NCBI RefSeq assembly: GCF_011492965.1
Contig: NZ_CP045121.1
Span: 124,001-188,000 of the forward strand
DNA: 64,000 nucleotides
From: Rubrobacter marinus
GTDB lineage: Bacteria; Actinomycetota; Rubrobacteria; Rubrobacterales; Rubrobacteraceae
Direction: 5' to 3'
This document shows, one piece after another, positions 50,430-58,806 of this stretch. The notes under the pieces are model-generated. The model was not told the origin of the DNA. It saw nothing but the letters and a program-made list of their open reading frames with translations, and ran no database searches. The position numbers and the translations under genes were made by a program. Each line of letters begins with the position of its first letter. The stretch's first letter is position 1.

Positions 50430-52790
50430 ATGCTCGGACGCCACGCGGAACTCAAGGCCCAGTTGCCGCCCGGAACGATCCTCTTCTACCAGGTCGGCAC
50501 GTTCTTCGAGACGTTCGAGGAGGACGCCAAGAAGATCTCTCAGGCCCTCTCCATCCGCCTCACGAGCCGCGAGGCGTCGGGCTACGCCGGGGGCCGCGTC
50601 CCGCTCGCGGGCGTCCCCGCCCACGCCCTCCAGGAGCACCTCGCGACCCTCATCCGCAAGGGTCACTCCGTCGCGGTCGCCGAGCAGCGCCAGCACCCGA
50701 CGAAGCCCAAGCAGTTCACGCGCGAGGTCACCCGCATCCTGACCCCCGGCACGGTGATCGAGGACAACGTCCTCCCCGCCGGGGAGTCCAACTACCTCGC
50801 GGCGGTCCTGGTGCGCGACGGGACCGCGGGCCTCGCCGTCGTGGAGGCCTCGACGGGCGAGTTCACGGGGACGGAGGTCCCCGAGGAGGAGCTCGCCGCC
50901 GAGCTCGAGCGGTGGTCCCCGCGCGAGATGGTCGTCCCCGAGCGGACCGCCGCCGAGGACCTGCCCAAGATCCGGGCGACCTTCAGCCCGGCCCCGCGGT
51001 GGACCTTCGAGCCCTCCGCCGGCGAGCAGGCCGTGAAGCGCCACTTCGGAGTCTCGAGCCTGAAGGGGTACGGCCTCGACGGCAGGCCCGCGCTCGTCGG
51101 GGCGGCGGGGGCGCTGTTGCAGTACCTCGCGTCTTTACGCGGCGGGAGCCCGCCCGAGCAGATCGTGACCTTCAGGCCCTACTCGCCCGGATCGTCGATG
51201 GTCCTCGACGCCGCGACGAGGCGCAACCTCGGGCTGGAGGAGCTTATAGGGGCGATAGACCGGACCAGGACACCGATGGGGCAGCGGGCGTTGAGGCGCT
51301 GGATCGAGCGACCCCTGTTGGAGGTCGAGCGCATCGAGCAGCGCCTGGAGGCCGTCGACGCCCTGGCGGCCGACTATATGCTCCGCGAAGAGGCCCGCGA
51401 GAGCCTCTCGCGCATCCCCGACGTCGAGCGGATCGCGACCAGGATAGTGCGCCTCTCCGCCTCCCCGAACGATCTGCTCTCCCTGAGGGGCGCCCTCGAC
51501 GCCATCGGCCCCCTGAAGGAGACGCTCGGGCCCGCCGCGGGGGAGGGCGGGCTGCTGGCGCGGGTGCTCGGGGCGATGGAGGAGCCGCCGGGGGTGAGGG
51601 AGCTCATTACGGCCGCGATCTCCGAGGAGGAGGGCGAGATCATCCGCGCCGGCTACTCCCAAGGGCTCGACGAGGCCCGCGAGTTCCGCGACGGCGCCCA
51701 CGACTGGCTGACACGCTTTGAGGCCGACGAGCGCCTCAAGACCGGCCTGAAGAGCTTGAAGGTCGGCTACCGCGACGGCGAGGGCTACTTTATAGAGATC
51801 GCGGGGAGGGAGGCCGGGTCGGTCCCGGAGCACTACCAGCACCGCAAGGCTCTCAAGAACAACGCCCGCTACGTCACCACCGAGCTCAAGGAGCACGAAT
51901 CCAGGATGCTCGGGGCGCGCGACGAGGTCGAGCGGTTGGAGAAGGCGATCCTCGCGGAGGTCCGGTCGGCCGTCAAGGAGGCCGCCCCCGGGCTCCAGCG
52001 CGTGGCCAGGGCCGTCGCCGTCGTCGACGTCGTCGCCTCCTTCGCGTCGAGCGCCTCCGAGCTCCGGTACTGCCGCCCGACCCTCACCCGCGAGCGGGGC
52101 CTGCGCGTCGTCGACGGGCGCCATCCCGTCGTAGAGCACGGCCTCGAGACGCCGTTCGTCCCCAACGACTCCGAGATAGACGGGGACTCGCGGCTCCAGA
52201 TCATCACCGGCCCCAACATGGCCGGAAAGTCCGTCTACCTCAGGCAGGTCGCGATCATCGCCCTCCTGGCCCAGGTCGGCTCCTACGTCCCCGCCGACGA
52301 GGCGACGCTGGGGGTGGTCGACAGGATCTTTACGAGAGTAGGGGCCGAGGACCGGCTCGCGAGCGGGGAGTCGACGTTCATGGTCGAGATGACGGAGGCC
52401 GCGAGCATCCTCAACTCGGCGACGGAGCGGAGCCTCGTGATCCTGGACGAGGTAGGGCGCGGCACCTCGACCTACGACGGGATGAGCCTCGCCTGGGCGA
52501 TCGCCGAGTTTCTCCACGACGACGTCCAATCTCTCACCCTCTTCGCGACCCACTACCACGAGCTCACGCGCCTCGCCGAGCTCCTCCCCGGCTGCAAAAA
52601 CTACAAGGCGGCGGTCGAGGAGGTCGGGGACGAGATCGTCTTCCTCCACCGCATAGAGCCTGGCGCGGAGTCCTCCTCCTACGGCGTCCACGTCGCCCGC
52701 CTCGCCGGTCTCCCCAAGGGCGTCACCGACCGCGCCACAGAGATACTGACCCGCCTGGAGGCCGAAGGGGTACAGAACTTCGCCGGTTAG
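50430..52790 (+). CDS. mutS: DNA mismatch repair protein MutS
   Basis: 786 aa, slightly short for MutS1 (800-880 aa) but with all domains. The mismatch-reading Phe-x-Glu motif is in QVGTFFETFEEDAKKISQAL. The connector, lever and clamp regions run to about residue 570 (LDAATRRNLGLEELIGAIDR, AGYSQGLDEAREFRDGAHDW). Walker A ITGPNMAGKSVYLRQVAIIA begins near residue 592, followed by DRLASGESTFMVEMTEAASI and Walker B LVILDEVGRGTSTYDGMSLA. The C-terminal beta-clamp/tetramerisation tail is short. MutS is unusual among Actinomycetota but present in Rubrobacter. Confidence 0.97.
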   Translation: MLGRHAELKAQLPPGTILFYQVGTFFETFEEDAKKISQALSIRLTSREASGYAGGRVPLAGVPAHALQEHLATLIRKGHSVAVAEQRQHPTKPKQFTREVTRILTPGTVIEDNVLPAGESNYLAAVLVRDGTAGLAVVEASTGEFTGTEVPEEELAAELERWSPREMVVPERTAAEDLPKIRATFSPAPRWTFEPSAGEQAVKRHFGVSSLKGYGLDGRPALVGAAGALLQYLASLRGGSPPEQIVTFRPYSPGSSMVLDAATRRNLGLEELIGAIDRTRTPMGQRALRRWIERPLLEVERIEQRLEAVDALAADYMLREEARESLSRIPDVERIATRIVRLSASPNDLLSLRGALDAIGPLKETLGPAAGEGGLLARVLGAMEEPPGVRELITAAISEEEGEIIRAGYSQGLDEAREFRDGAHDWLTRFEADERLKTGLKSLKVGYRDGEGYFIEIAGREAGSVPEHYQHRKALKNNARYVTTELKEHESRMLGARDEVERLEKAILAEVRSAVKEAAPGLQRVARAVAVVDVVASFASSASELRYCRPTLTRERGLRVVDGRHPVVEHGLETPFVPNDSEIDGDSRLQIITGPNMAGKSVYLRQVAIIALLAQVGSYVPADEATLGVVDRIFTRVGAEDRLASGESTFMVEMTEAASILNSATERSLVILDEVGRGTSTYDGMSLAWAIAEFLHDDVQSLTLFATHYHELTRLAELLPGCKNYKAAVEEVGDEIVFLHRIEPGAESSSYGVHVARLAGLPKGVTDRATEILTRLEAEGVQNFAG

Positions 52791-52820
52791 GAGACTACCC
52801 ACGGGTGTTAGGATTGATGC

Positions 52821-53009
52821 ATGGAGATGCCGAAGACGCGCGGAGAGCGCCGAAAGTTGATCAAGAAGCTCGCCAGCTCGGGGAAACCGGAGGACATCAG
52901 GCCGGGCACCGGCAAGATCCCGGACGAGTTCTGGACGATGCCCCGTCCGAAGGACCCGGAGGGGTTGTTGCTAAAGGCCCTTCTGGAGGATCGAAGAGAA
53001 GGCCGCTAG
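52821..53009 (+). CDS. VapB-like antitoxin candidate
   Basis: 62 aa, ATG 52821. It starts with a basic segment (PKTRGERRKLIKKLASSG) and ends IPDEFWTMPRPKDPEGLLLK and ALLEDRREGR. The FW-x-x-P-R-P-x-D-P-(E)G segment is typical of short antitoxins that wrap the PIN toxin encoded downstream. The gap to the toxin gene is 6 nt. A DNA-binding domain is not obvious, so autoregulation is uncertain. It lies between mutS and mutL. Confidence 0.72.
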   Translation: MEMPKTRGERRKLIKKLASSGKPEDIRPGTGKIPDEFWTMPRPKDPEGLLLKALLEDRREGR

Positions 53010-53015
53010 CGCTCC

Positions 53016-53450
53016 TTGAAGTTCTGGGATGGCTCGGCGACGGTGCCGCTACTCTCGCAGGAGACGCCCTCATCTACCGTAACGGCCCTGCTGCGAGCCG
53101 ACGGCGGCGTTGTCGCGTGGCGGGGTACGTGGACGGAGTGCGCCGTAGCCATCAGCCGCTTGAGGCGCGAGGGTACGTTGAGTCCGGAGGGTGAAGAGGG
53201 GGCGCGAGCGGTACTGGACCTTCTCGCCGGCACCTGGATCGAGGTCGAACCTGCCAGAGACCTACGCTTGCTCGCCTCCCTGCTCTCGCGCGACTACCCT
53301 TTGAAAGCCGCTGATGCCCTTCAACTTGCCGCGGCTCTACGCTGGTGCGAAGGGAACACGATCGGCGCAGAGTTCGTGTGTTTGGACAAGCAGTTACGCC
53401 GCGCGGCCTTGGAGGAGGGCTTCGACGTGCTGCCCGAGGAGACCGTTTGA
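53016..53450 (+). CDS. PIN-domain toxin, VapC type
   Basis: 144 aa, TTG 53016. The four acidic residues of the PIN RNase site are Asp5 (MKFWDGSA), Glu41 (GTWTECAVAISRL), Asp99 (LKAADALQLAAALRW) and Asp123 (FVCLDKQLRRAA), all at the usual spacing. VapC toxins cut specific tRNAs or rRNA. The stop codon TGA overlaps the TTG start of mutL, so the toxin and MutL are translationally coupled. The pair looks inserted into an ancestral mutS-mutL operon. Confidence 0.87.
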   Translation: MKFWDGSATVPLLSQETPSSTVTALLRADGGVVAWRGTWTECAVAISRLRREGTLSPEGEEGARAVLDLLAGTWIEVEPARDLRLLASLLSRDYPLKAADALQLAAALRWCEGNTIGAEFVCLDKQLRRAALEEGFDVLPEETV

Positions 53451-55051
53451 AGCTCTTCCCGCGCGTCGTCTCCGAGGCCGAAGCTCCTTACGGTGCTCCC
53501 ACGAGCAAGGTCCGCGTCCTGCCGCCGGAGGTGGCGCACAGGATCGCCGCGGGCGAGGTCATAGAGCGTCCGGCCTCGGCGGTGAAGGAGCTCGTGGAGA
53601 ACGCCCTGGACGCGGGGGCGACGCGGGTGGAGGTCGAGATCGAGGGGGGAGGGACGCGGCTTTTGCGCGTCCGCGACGACGGCTCGGGGATGACACCTGA
53701 GGACGCCGAGCGCGCCGTCGCCCGGCACGCGACGAGCAAGATCGAAACGGCCGAGGACCTCGCCGTGGTCGCCTCCCTGGGCTTCCGGGGCGAGGCCCTG
53801 CACGCCATCTCCGCCGTCTCCTCCCTTACCCTCACGACGGGCCGGCCGGGCGCCCCCCACGGCACCCGGGTACGCGTGGTCGCGGGCGGACCGGCTAGCT
53901 CCTCCTCGGCCTCCCACCCCGCCGGCACGACGGTGGAGGCGCGCGACCTGTTCTTGAACCTGCCGGTGCGCCGGGGCTTCCTCGGGACGGAGAGGGCCGA
54001 GGCGAACGCGGTCGCCTCCGTCGTCGAGGCCCTGGCCGTGAGCCGTCCTGAGGTGGGCTTCTTTCTCCGGTCGGAGGGGCGGGGGCTCCTGGCGCTGCCC
54101 GCCGCCGCGGATCTGCGGGAGAGGGTGGCGCAGGTGCACGGGCTAGCGCTCGCGCGGGGCCTCGTCGCGCTCGGTGGGCCGGGCGAGCTCGTGTGGGGGC
54201 TGGTCAGCCCGCTCTCCGTGAGCTTCCCGACGCGCCGCTACCTGCACGTCGCGGTGAACGGCCGGGTGGTGGACACGGACTCCTTCGCTCCGGCGGTCTC
54301 CAAGGCCTACGCGGACCTGCTGCCCAAGGGGCGCCACCCCGCCGCGTTCCTGCGCCTCGATCTCGGCCCCGGCGAGGTGGACGTGAACGTGCATCCGGCG
54401 AAGAGCGCGGTGCGCCTGAGGGGCGGGCGCTCGGCCTACCCGCTGGTCGTCGGCGCCATCCGCGCCGCCGTCTCCCCGGAGCGCGAGGGGGGAGGGGACG
54501 CCCCGCCGGAGGAGAGGGCCGGGGGCCTCGCCCCGATCGGACAGTTCGCGGGCCGGTGCATCGTCGCCGAGGAGGGCGACGAGCTTATCGTCCTGGACCA
54601 GCACGGGGCCCACGAGCGCATCCTCTACGAGAAGCTGCAGGGGACCCTGCGCGGCACCCCGAAGGAGCTTCCTTCTCCGGTCGTCGTCCGGCTCTCGCCG
54701 GAGCTCGCCCCCGAGGTGTGGAACTTCGAGGCCGAGCTCGAGGCCCTGGGGTTCGCCGTCGAGCCGTTCGGGTCCGGCGCGGTGCGCGTGCTGGCGCTGC
54801 CGGAGGGGATGGGCGATGCGGAGGGGGCCCTGCTCGGCGCGGTCGAGGCGCTCGCGGGCGGGGAGGACCTCGCCAAGGCCCTCGCCTGCCGCGGCTCCAC
54901 GAAGTTCGGGGAGAACCTCTCGCGGGCGGAGATGGAGGCGCTCCTCGAAGAGTGGGCGGCCTGCGAGTTCAGGGAGATCTGCCCCCACGGCCGCCCGATC
55001 GTCAAGCGCGTCACGCTCGCGGAGCTTCTCCGCGAGTTCGGCCGGGTCTAG
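53447..55051 (+). CDS. mutL: DNA mismatch repair protein MutL, endonuclease type
   Basis: 534 aa, TTG 53447 with GAGGAG upstream. The GHKL ATPase has RIAAGEVIERPASAVKELVE, NALDAGATRVEVEI, RDDGSGM and LGFRGEALHAISAV. The C-terminal dimer domain carries the metal motif LDQHGAHERILYEKL, matching DQHA(x)2E(x)4E with Gly in place of Ala, plus LACRGSTKFGENL and EICPHGRPIVKR. So this MutL should nick DNA itself, as in bacteria without MutH. The start overlaps the PIN toxin stop. The C-terminal stop overlaps that of a convergent small gene. Confidence 0.96.
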   Translation: MKLFPRVVSEAEAPYGAPTSKVRVLPPEVAHRIAAGEVIERPASAVKELVENALDAGATRVEVEIEGGGTRLLRVRDDGSGMTPEDAERAVARHATSKIETAEDLAVVASLGFRGEALHAISAVSSLTLTTGRPGAPHGTRVRVVAGGPASSSSASHPAGTTVEARDLFLNLPVRRGFLGTERAEANAVASVVEALAVSRPEVGFFLRSEGRGLLALPAAADLRERVAQVHGLALARGLVALGGPGELVWGLVSPLSVSFPTRRYLHVAVNGRVVDTDSFAPAVSKAYADLLPKGRHPAAFLRLDLGPGEVDVNVHPAKSAVRLRGGRSAYPLVVGAIRAAVSPEREGGGDAPPEERAGGLAPIGQFAGRCIVAEEGDELIVLDQHGAHERILYEKLQGTLRGTPKELPSPVVVRLSPELAPEVWNFEAELEALGFAVEPFGSGAVRVLALPEGMGDAEGALLGAVEALAGGEDLAKALACRGSTKFGENLSRAEMEALLEEWAACEFREICPHGRPIVKRVTLAELLREFGRV

Positions 55052-55206
55052 TCCTCGTCGACGAGGGTCTGGCCCAGGTTCAGGATCGTCGGGGCCCAGA
55101 GGCCGACAAAGATCGCCAGGTTCTGGCGCCCGCTCCGGTAGAACGAGATCGAGACCAGGATCGAGGCGAGCGTGGCCCCGATGTAGATTGCCTTGCCCGT
55201 ACCCAT
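55048..55206 (-). CDS. Small two-helix membrane protein
   Basis: 52 aa from ATG 55206, which has a strong AAGGAGGAAAAAG ribosome site. Two helices, KAIYIGATLASILVSISFYR and QNLAIFVGLWAPTILNLGQT, joined by a short basic loop (RSGRQ), end in an acidic tail DED. Small proteins of this layout are common in Rubrobacter-like genomes but their role is unknown. It is convergent with mutL and their stop codons overlap. Confidence 0.75.
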   Translation of the reverse strand: MGTGKAIYIGATLASILVSISFYRSGRQNLAIFVGLWAPTILNLGQTLVDED

Positions 55207-55291
55207 GCTTTTTCCTCCTTCGGTTTCTTCCACCGTCGATCCCTATACTAGGCACCCGCCAAGCCTGCAAACCGTAAGAGGGGTGACAAAC

Positions 55292-56920
55292 GTGTTCCCA
55301 GGAGAAGGCGCCTCCGTCCCGACCACCCGTCGCCCCGACGGCGGCGGACGCTCGACGGTCTTCGGCATCCGGGGCGCGGTCGCCTGCGAGCACCCCCGGG
55401 CCGCCCTCGCCGGCATAAGGGCCCTCGACGCTGGGGGGAACGCCGCCGACGCGTGCGTCGCGATGGCCGCGTGCCTCGCCGTCCTCGCCCCCATGACCAC
55501 CGGGATGGGCGGCGACGCCTTCCTGCTCTTCTACGAAGCCCGGAAGGATGGCCCGGGCCGGGTCCTCGGCGCGTCCGGCGCGGGGGGTGCCCCGCGCGCG
55601 GCGACGATCGAGGGGCTCCGCGACCTCGGGCTGAGCGAGATGCCCGTGCGCGGCGGCCCGACCGTCACCGTCCCCGGGGCCGTCCGGCTCTGGGAGGACG
55701 CCGCGAACCGCCTGGGCAGGATGCCGCTCGCGGCGCTGCTCGAGCCGGCGCGCGAGCTCTCCGAGTCCGGATTCCCGGTCTCCGAGGTCGTCGCCCGCTA
55801 CTGGGAGGCCGGCGAGGGGCTGATGAGCGGGAGCGAGGCCGCGGCGTCCGCCTTCCTGCCGGAGGGCCGGGCCCCGAGGACCGGGGAGATCTTCCGGCAG
55901 CCGGACCTCGCCCGGACGATCGCCGCGGTCATCGAGGGCGGGGCCGACGCCTTCTACGGCGGCGAGGTCGCCCGCAGCATCGCGCGCTCCGTCGGGGAGG
56001 CGGGCGGCCTGCTCTCCGAGGCGGACCTCGCGGTCCACGAGACTCTCTGGGTCGAGCCCATCTCCACGGACTACCGGGGCACGAGGGTGTACGAGATCCC
56101 GCCGCCCGGCCAGGGGATAGCGGCGCTCCAGATCCTCAACGTCCTTGAGGGCTTCGACATGCGCTCCCTCGACCCGTTGGGGGCGGAGCGCGCCCACCTC
56201 GAGGTCGAGGCGAAGAAGCTCGCCTTCCGGGACCTCCACGAGAAGATCGGCGACCCCGCTCTCGCCGAGGTGCCGACCGGCGAGCTCCTCTCCGAGGGGT
56301 ACGCGGCCGGCCTGCGGGCCCGCATCGACCCCTCCCGCGCCGGCCCCTCCGTCTCGCCCGCCCTCGGGGACGACACGGCGTACCTCTGCGCCGTGGACGA
56401 GGAGGGCAACGCCTGCTCGTTTATCAACAGCTTGTACATGGGCTTCGGGAGCGGCGTCGTCGCCGGGGGGACCGGCGTCGCGCTCCAGAACAGGGGCACC
56501 TCGTTCCGGCTGGACGAGGGCCACCCGAACGCCCTCGCCCCCGGTAAGCGTCCCCTGCACACGATCATCCCGGGCCTGATGACGCGCGACGGGGACCTCT
56601 GTGCCGTCTTCGGCAACATGGGCGGCCCGATGCAGCCGCAGGGCCACGCCCGGATCGTCGGCAACCTCGTCGACCACGGCATGGACCCCCAGGAGGCCGT
56701 GGACCACCCGCGCCACTTCCACAACGACGGCGTGCTCCTCCTGGAGGGACGCTTCCCGCGGGAGGAGGTCGAGGCCCTGCGGGGGCTCGGCCACGACGTG
56801 GCGGTCGGGCCGGACTACGCCGTCGCGACCGGCGGCGCCCAGCTTATCCGCGTCCTCGAGAACGGCGTGCGCGCCTGCGGCAGCGACCCGCGCAAGGACG
56901 GCTGCGCCCTGGCGCAGTAG
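55292..56920 (+). CDS. ggt: Gamma-glutamyltransferase family protein
   Basis: 542 aa from GTG 55292, with GAGGGG 8 nt upstream. Ntn-hydrolase made as one chain and self-cleaved before a threonine. Large subunit: GAVACEHPRAALAGIRALDA, GGNAADACVAMAACLAVLAP, TGMGGDAFLLFYEAR and PPPGQGIAALQILNVLEGFD. The nucleophile is Thr362 in LGDDTAYLCAVDEEGNACSF; small-subunit motifs are GTGVALQNRG and RPLHTIIPGLM with FGNMGGPMQPQ. No signal peptide is visible, so it may be cytoplasmic, as in acylase-like members. Substrates could be glutathione or gamma-glutamyl peptides. Confidence 0.93.
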   Translation: MFPGEGASVPTTRRPDGGGRSTVFGIRGAVACEHPRAALAGIRALDAGGNAADACVAMAACLAVLAPMTTGMGGDAFLLFYEARKDGPGRVLGASGAGGAPRAATIEGLRDLGLSEMPVRGGPTVTVPGAVRLWEDAANRLGRMPLAALLEPARELSESGFPVSEVVARYWEAGEGLMSGSEAAASAFLPEGRAPRTGEIFRQPDLARTIAAVIEGGADAFYGGEVARSIARSVGEAGGLLSEADLAVHETLWVEPISTDYRGTRVYEIPPPGQGIAALQILNVLEGFDMRSLDPLGAERAHLEVEAKKLAFRDLHEKIGDPALAEVPTGELLSEGYAAGLRARIDPSRAGPSVSPALGDDTAYLCAVDEEGNACSFINSLYMGFGSGVVAGGTGVALQNRGTSFRLDEGHPNALAPGKRPLHTIIPGLMTRDGDLCAVFGNMGGPMQPQGHARIVGNLVDHGMDPQEAVDHPRHFHNDGVLLLEGRFPREEVEALRGLGHDVAVGPDYAVATGGAQLIRVLENGVRACGSDPRKDGCALAQ

Positions 56921-57050
56921 AGGGACCTTCCGGCGCCCCGGAGCGCCTTCGGCAATTGTTTCGCGAATGGTGCGCGCGAGCTGTATGCAAGCCTTGCTTC
57001 TTCGGATATGTTCGAGGGGAAGCGTTCCGGGTCGAAAGGAAGGAGTGGGC

Positions 57051-57434
57051 GTGAGGAAGACCGTTTTGCTGCTGATGATCGTGGGAGCGATGCTTGCCCT
57101 CACGGCGAGCGTGGCGTTCGCCGTGGCGAAGGAGGGCGGGAACGGCGACGATACCCTGAGGGGAACCTCGGGGCGCGACGCGCTAGCCGGAGGGCCCGGT
57201 GACGACGTCCTGAGGGGCCTCGGGGGCCGCGACGCGCTCGCCGGAGGCTCCGGCGCGGACGACCTCTTCGGGGGCAGCGGCCGCGACGCGCTGGCCGGCG
57301 GCAGGGGCAACGACTTCATCGACGACGGCAACGACGGTGTCGCGGACGCCATCGCGTGCGGCCCCGGGATCGACACGGTCAGGGCCGACGGCGTGGACGA
57401 GCTCGAGGACTGCGAGAGGGTTACCCGCCGGTAG
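57051..57434 (+). CDS. Secreted RTX-type calcium-binding repeat protein
   Basis: 127 aa from GTG 57051, behind GGAAGGAGTGGGC. Signal peptide KTVLLLMIVGAMLALTASVA with cleavage near AFA-VAK. The mature protein is almost wholly RTX-like nonapeptides: NGDDTLRGTSGRDALAGGPG, DDVLRGLGGRDALAGGSGAD and DLFGGSGRDALAGGRGND, then a short end with two cysteines (IACGPG and EDCERV). The repeats should form a Ca2+-stabilised beta-roll. No toxin or enzyme domain is attached, so it may be a structural or Ca2+-buffering exoprotein. Confidence 0.85.
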   Translation: MRKTVLLLMIVGAMLALTASVAFAVAKEGGNGDDTLRGTSGRDALAGGPGDDVLRGLGGRDALAGGSGADDLFGGSGRDALAGGRGNDFIDDGNDGVADAIACGPGIDTVRADGVDELEDCERVTRR

Positions 57435-57462
57435 CGTCTCACGCTCCGCGAGCATCGCGGCG

Positions 57463-57490
57463 GGGCCGGGGTCCTTCGGGGCCCCGGCCC
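57463..57490 (+). terminator. Hairpin terminator after the RTX-like gene
   Basis: GGGCCGGGG (57463-57471) pairs with CCCCGGCCC (57482-57490), with an inner CC-TTC-GG. TCGTTCGTTG follows. The stretch 57491-57641 contains no further gene that I recognise. Confidence 0.7.
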
Positions 57491-57641
57491 TCGTTCGTTG
57501 CGTTGAGGGGTGGGGGTCGGCGACCGGGGAGAGAACGGACTGGCCGTGTCCGAACGCCAGGCGTTCGGGGCCACCGTGCGACTTCCCTCCGTGGTCGAGC
57601 GCCGGGGTAGAATGCGCGCGAACCAGCGAACGGGGGTAGGC

Positions 57642-57954
57642 GTGGCGAAGGAGAAGAAGGACAAGGGCAAGAAGAAGGGCCGCGAGGGGGCAAGAAGGAG
57701 GAGGTCGCGCAGAACGGATCGGTTGAGGCTGCGGCCCAGGAGCGGCGGGAGCCGGGGCGCCGGAGGCCTGGGTGGGCCGCGGGGTCAAGCTCCGGCACCC
57801 GGTCAACCTGAACAGCTCCTTCGCCGTCGGCTCCTCGGCCGGGACGCTCGAGGAGGCGGGCGAGAGGGGCGTGGTCCTGCTGAAGAGGGACCAGCGGTAC
57901 TTCTACCCCTGGAGCTCCATCTTCTTTATCTCGCTCGACGAGCGGGCGGGGTAG
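57642..57954 (+). CDS. Small hypothetical protein with Sm-like end, two apparent 1-base deletions
   Basis: About 104 aa once two missing bases are restored (one in the G run near 57686-57691, one near 57752-57760). GTG 57642 begins a lysine-rich segment (AKEKKDKGKKKGRE), then a hydrophilic linker (KKEEVAQNGSVEAAAQERRE), then WVGRGVKLRHPVNLNSSFAV, GERGVVLLKRDQRYFYPWSS and IFFISLDERAG. The strand pattern G-x-L, GVVLL and YPWSSI matches the protein at 46215-46484. No function known. Confidence 0.55.
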
Positions 57955-57963
57955 GAGCGGGGG

Positions 57964-58623
57964 CTACTCCGTCGTCTGCTGCGGCGGGTTGTTGATGGCG
58001 TCGAAGATGTCTTCCGTCACCTTCTCGATGGGCTGGCGGGCGTCGATCAGGGCGAGGACACCCCTCTTGCTGTAGTGCTCCTTGAGTTCGTCGGCCTCCT
58101 TGCGGTAGGCCGCGATGCGCCGCCTCAGTACGTCCTCCTTGTCGTCCGGGAGACGGACGAACGGGCCGGGGTCCGTCTGCTGCTCGGGGCCCGGCGGCGG
58201 GGCGTACTTCTCGTGATAGGTGTAGTTGGTGGTCTTGCTGACGAGGCGTCCGCCGAGGACGCGCTCGACGAGCTCGTCGTCGGTGGGGCCGTCGAGCATG
58301 AGCACGCGGCTCGGGCCGCCGTGGCGCTCCTCGAAGGCCGCGTCGAGGGCGCGGGCCTGCGTCATGTTGAGCGGGCAACCGTCCAGGATGAAGCCGCCAC
58401 CCGGGAAGAGCAGGGGCACCACCAAGCGCATGATGATGTTGTCCGGGACGGGCTCGCCCCGGTCTAGCAGGTCCTTCATCTGCTTGCCCAGCGGCGAGCC
58501 CGCCTCGACGTGGTCCCGGATCAGGTCCCCCGTCGAATGGCGGCTGTAGTGCAGACGCCACGAAATGGCCTGGGCCTGCGTCCCCTTGCCCGAGCCGACC
58601 GGGCCGATTATTACCAGCTTCAT
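57964..58623 (-). CDS. Adenylate kinase-like nucleoside monophosphate kinase with altered NMP site
   Basis: 219 aa from ATG 58623, behind GAGAGGGAGACGAG. P-loop GPVGSGKG (residues 7-14), TGDLIRD (Arg36), lid region ERVLGGRLVSKTTNYTYHEK and the C-terminal DDKEDVLRRRIAAYRKEADE are adenylate-kinase-like. But the motif normally DGFPRT, whose arginine contacts AMP phosphate, reads DGCPLN (81-86): the arginine is lost. The canonical adk usually sits in the ribosomal-protein operon, so this is likely a second NMP kinase with changed substrate or altered activity. It has no zinc cysteines in the lid. Confidence 0.85.
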   Translation of the reverse strand: MKLVIIGPVGSGKGTQAQAISWRLHYSRHSTGDLIRDHVEAGSPLGKQMKDLLDRGEPVPDNIIMRLVVPLLFPGGGFILDGCPLNMTQARALDAAFEERHGGPSRVLMLDGPTDDELVERVLGGRLVSKTTNYTYHEKYAPPPGPEQQTDPGPFVRLPDDKEDVLRRRIAAYRKEADELKEHYSKRGVLALIDARQPIEKVTEDIFDAINNPPQQTTE

Positions 58624-58806
58624 CTCGTCTCCCTCTCTTAAACCTCTGCATGATAACGCCTCGCGCCCCCGCAACCGCCCGGGGGCAAAGTACGTCACCC
58701 GATTCTGTCTCTACCCGGGTCGGGCCCCGCGTAAGCCTCCCGAGCACGCCCCACCCGTCGGTTAACATCTGTCGGGTCGTTGCACCGGAGGTCGGAAGGA
58801 GCCGTG

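Noticed and set aside
54143..57670. A 1175-residue minus-strand open frame and similar long frames opposite other genes
   Set aside because: High GC removes stop codons on the opposite strand. The frames lie over well-supported genes (mutL, ggt) and their translations are low-complexity.
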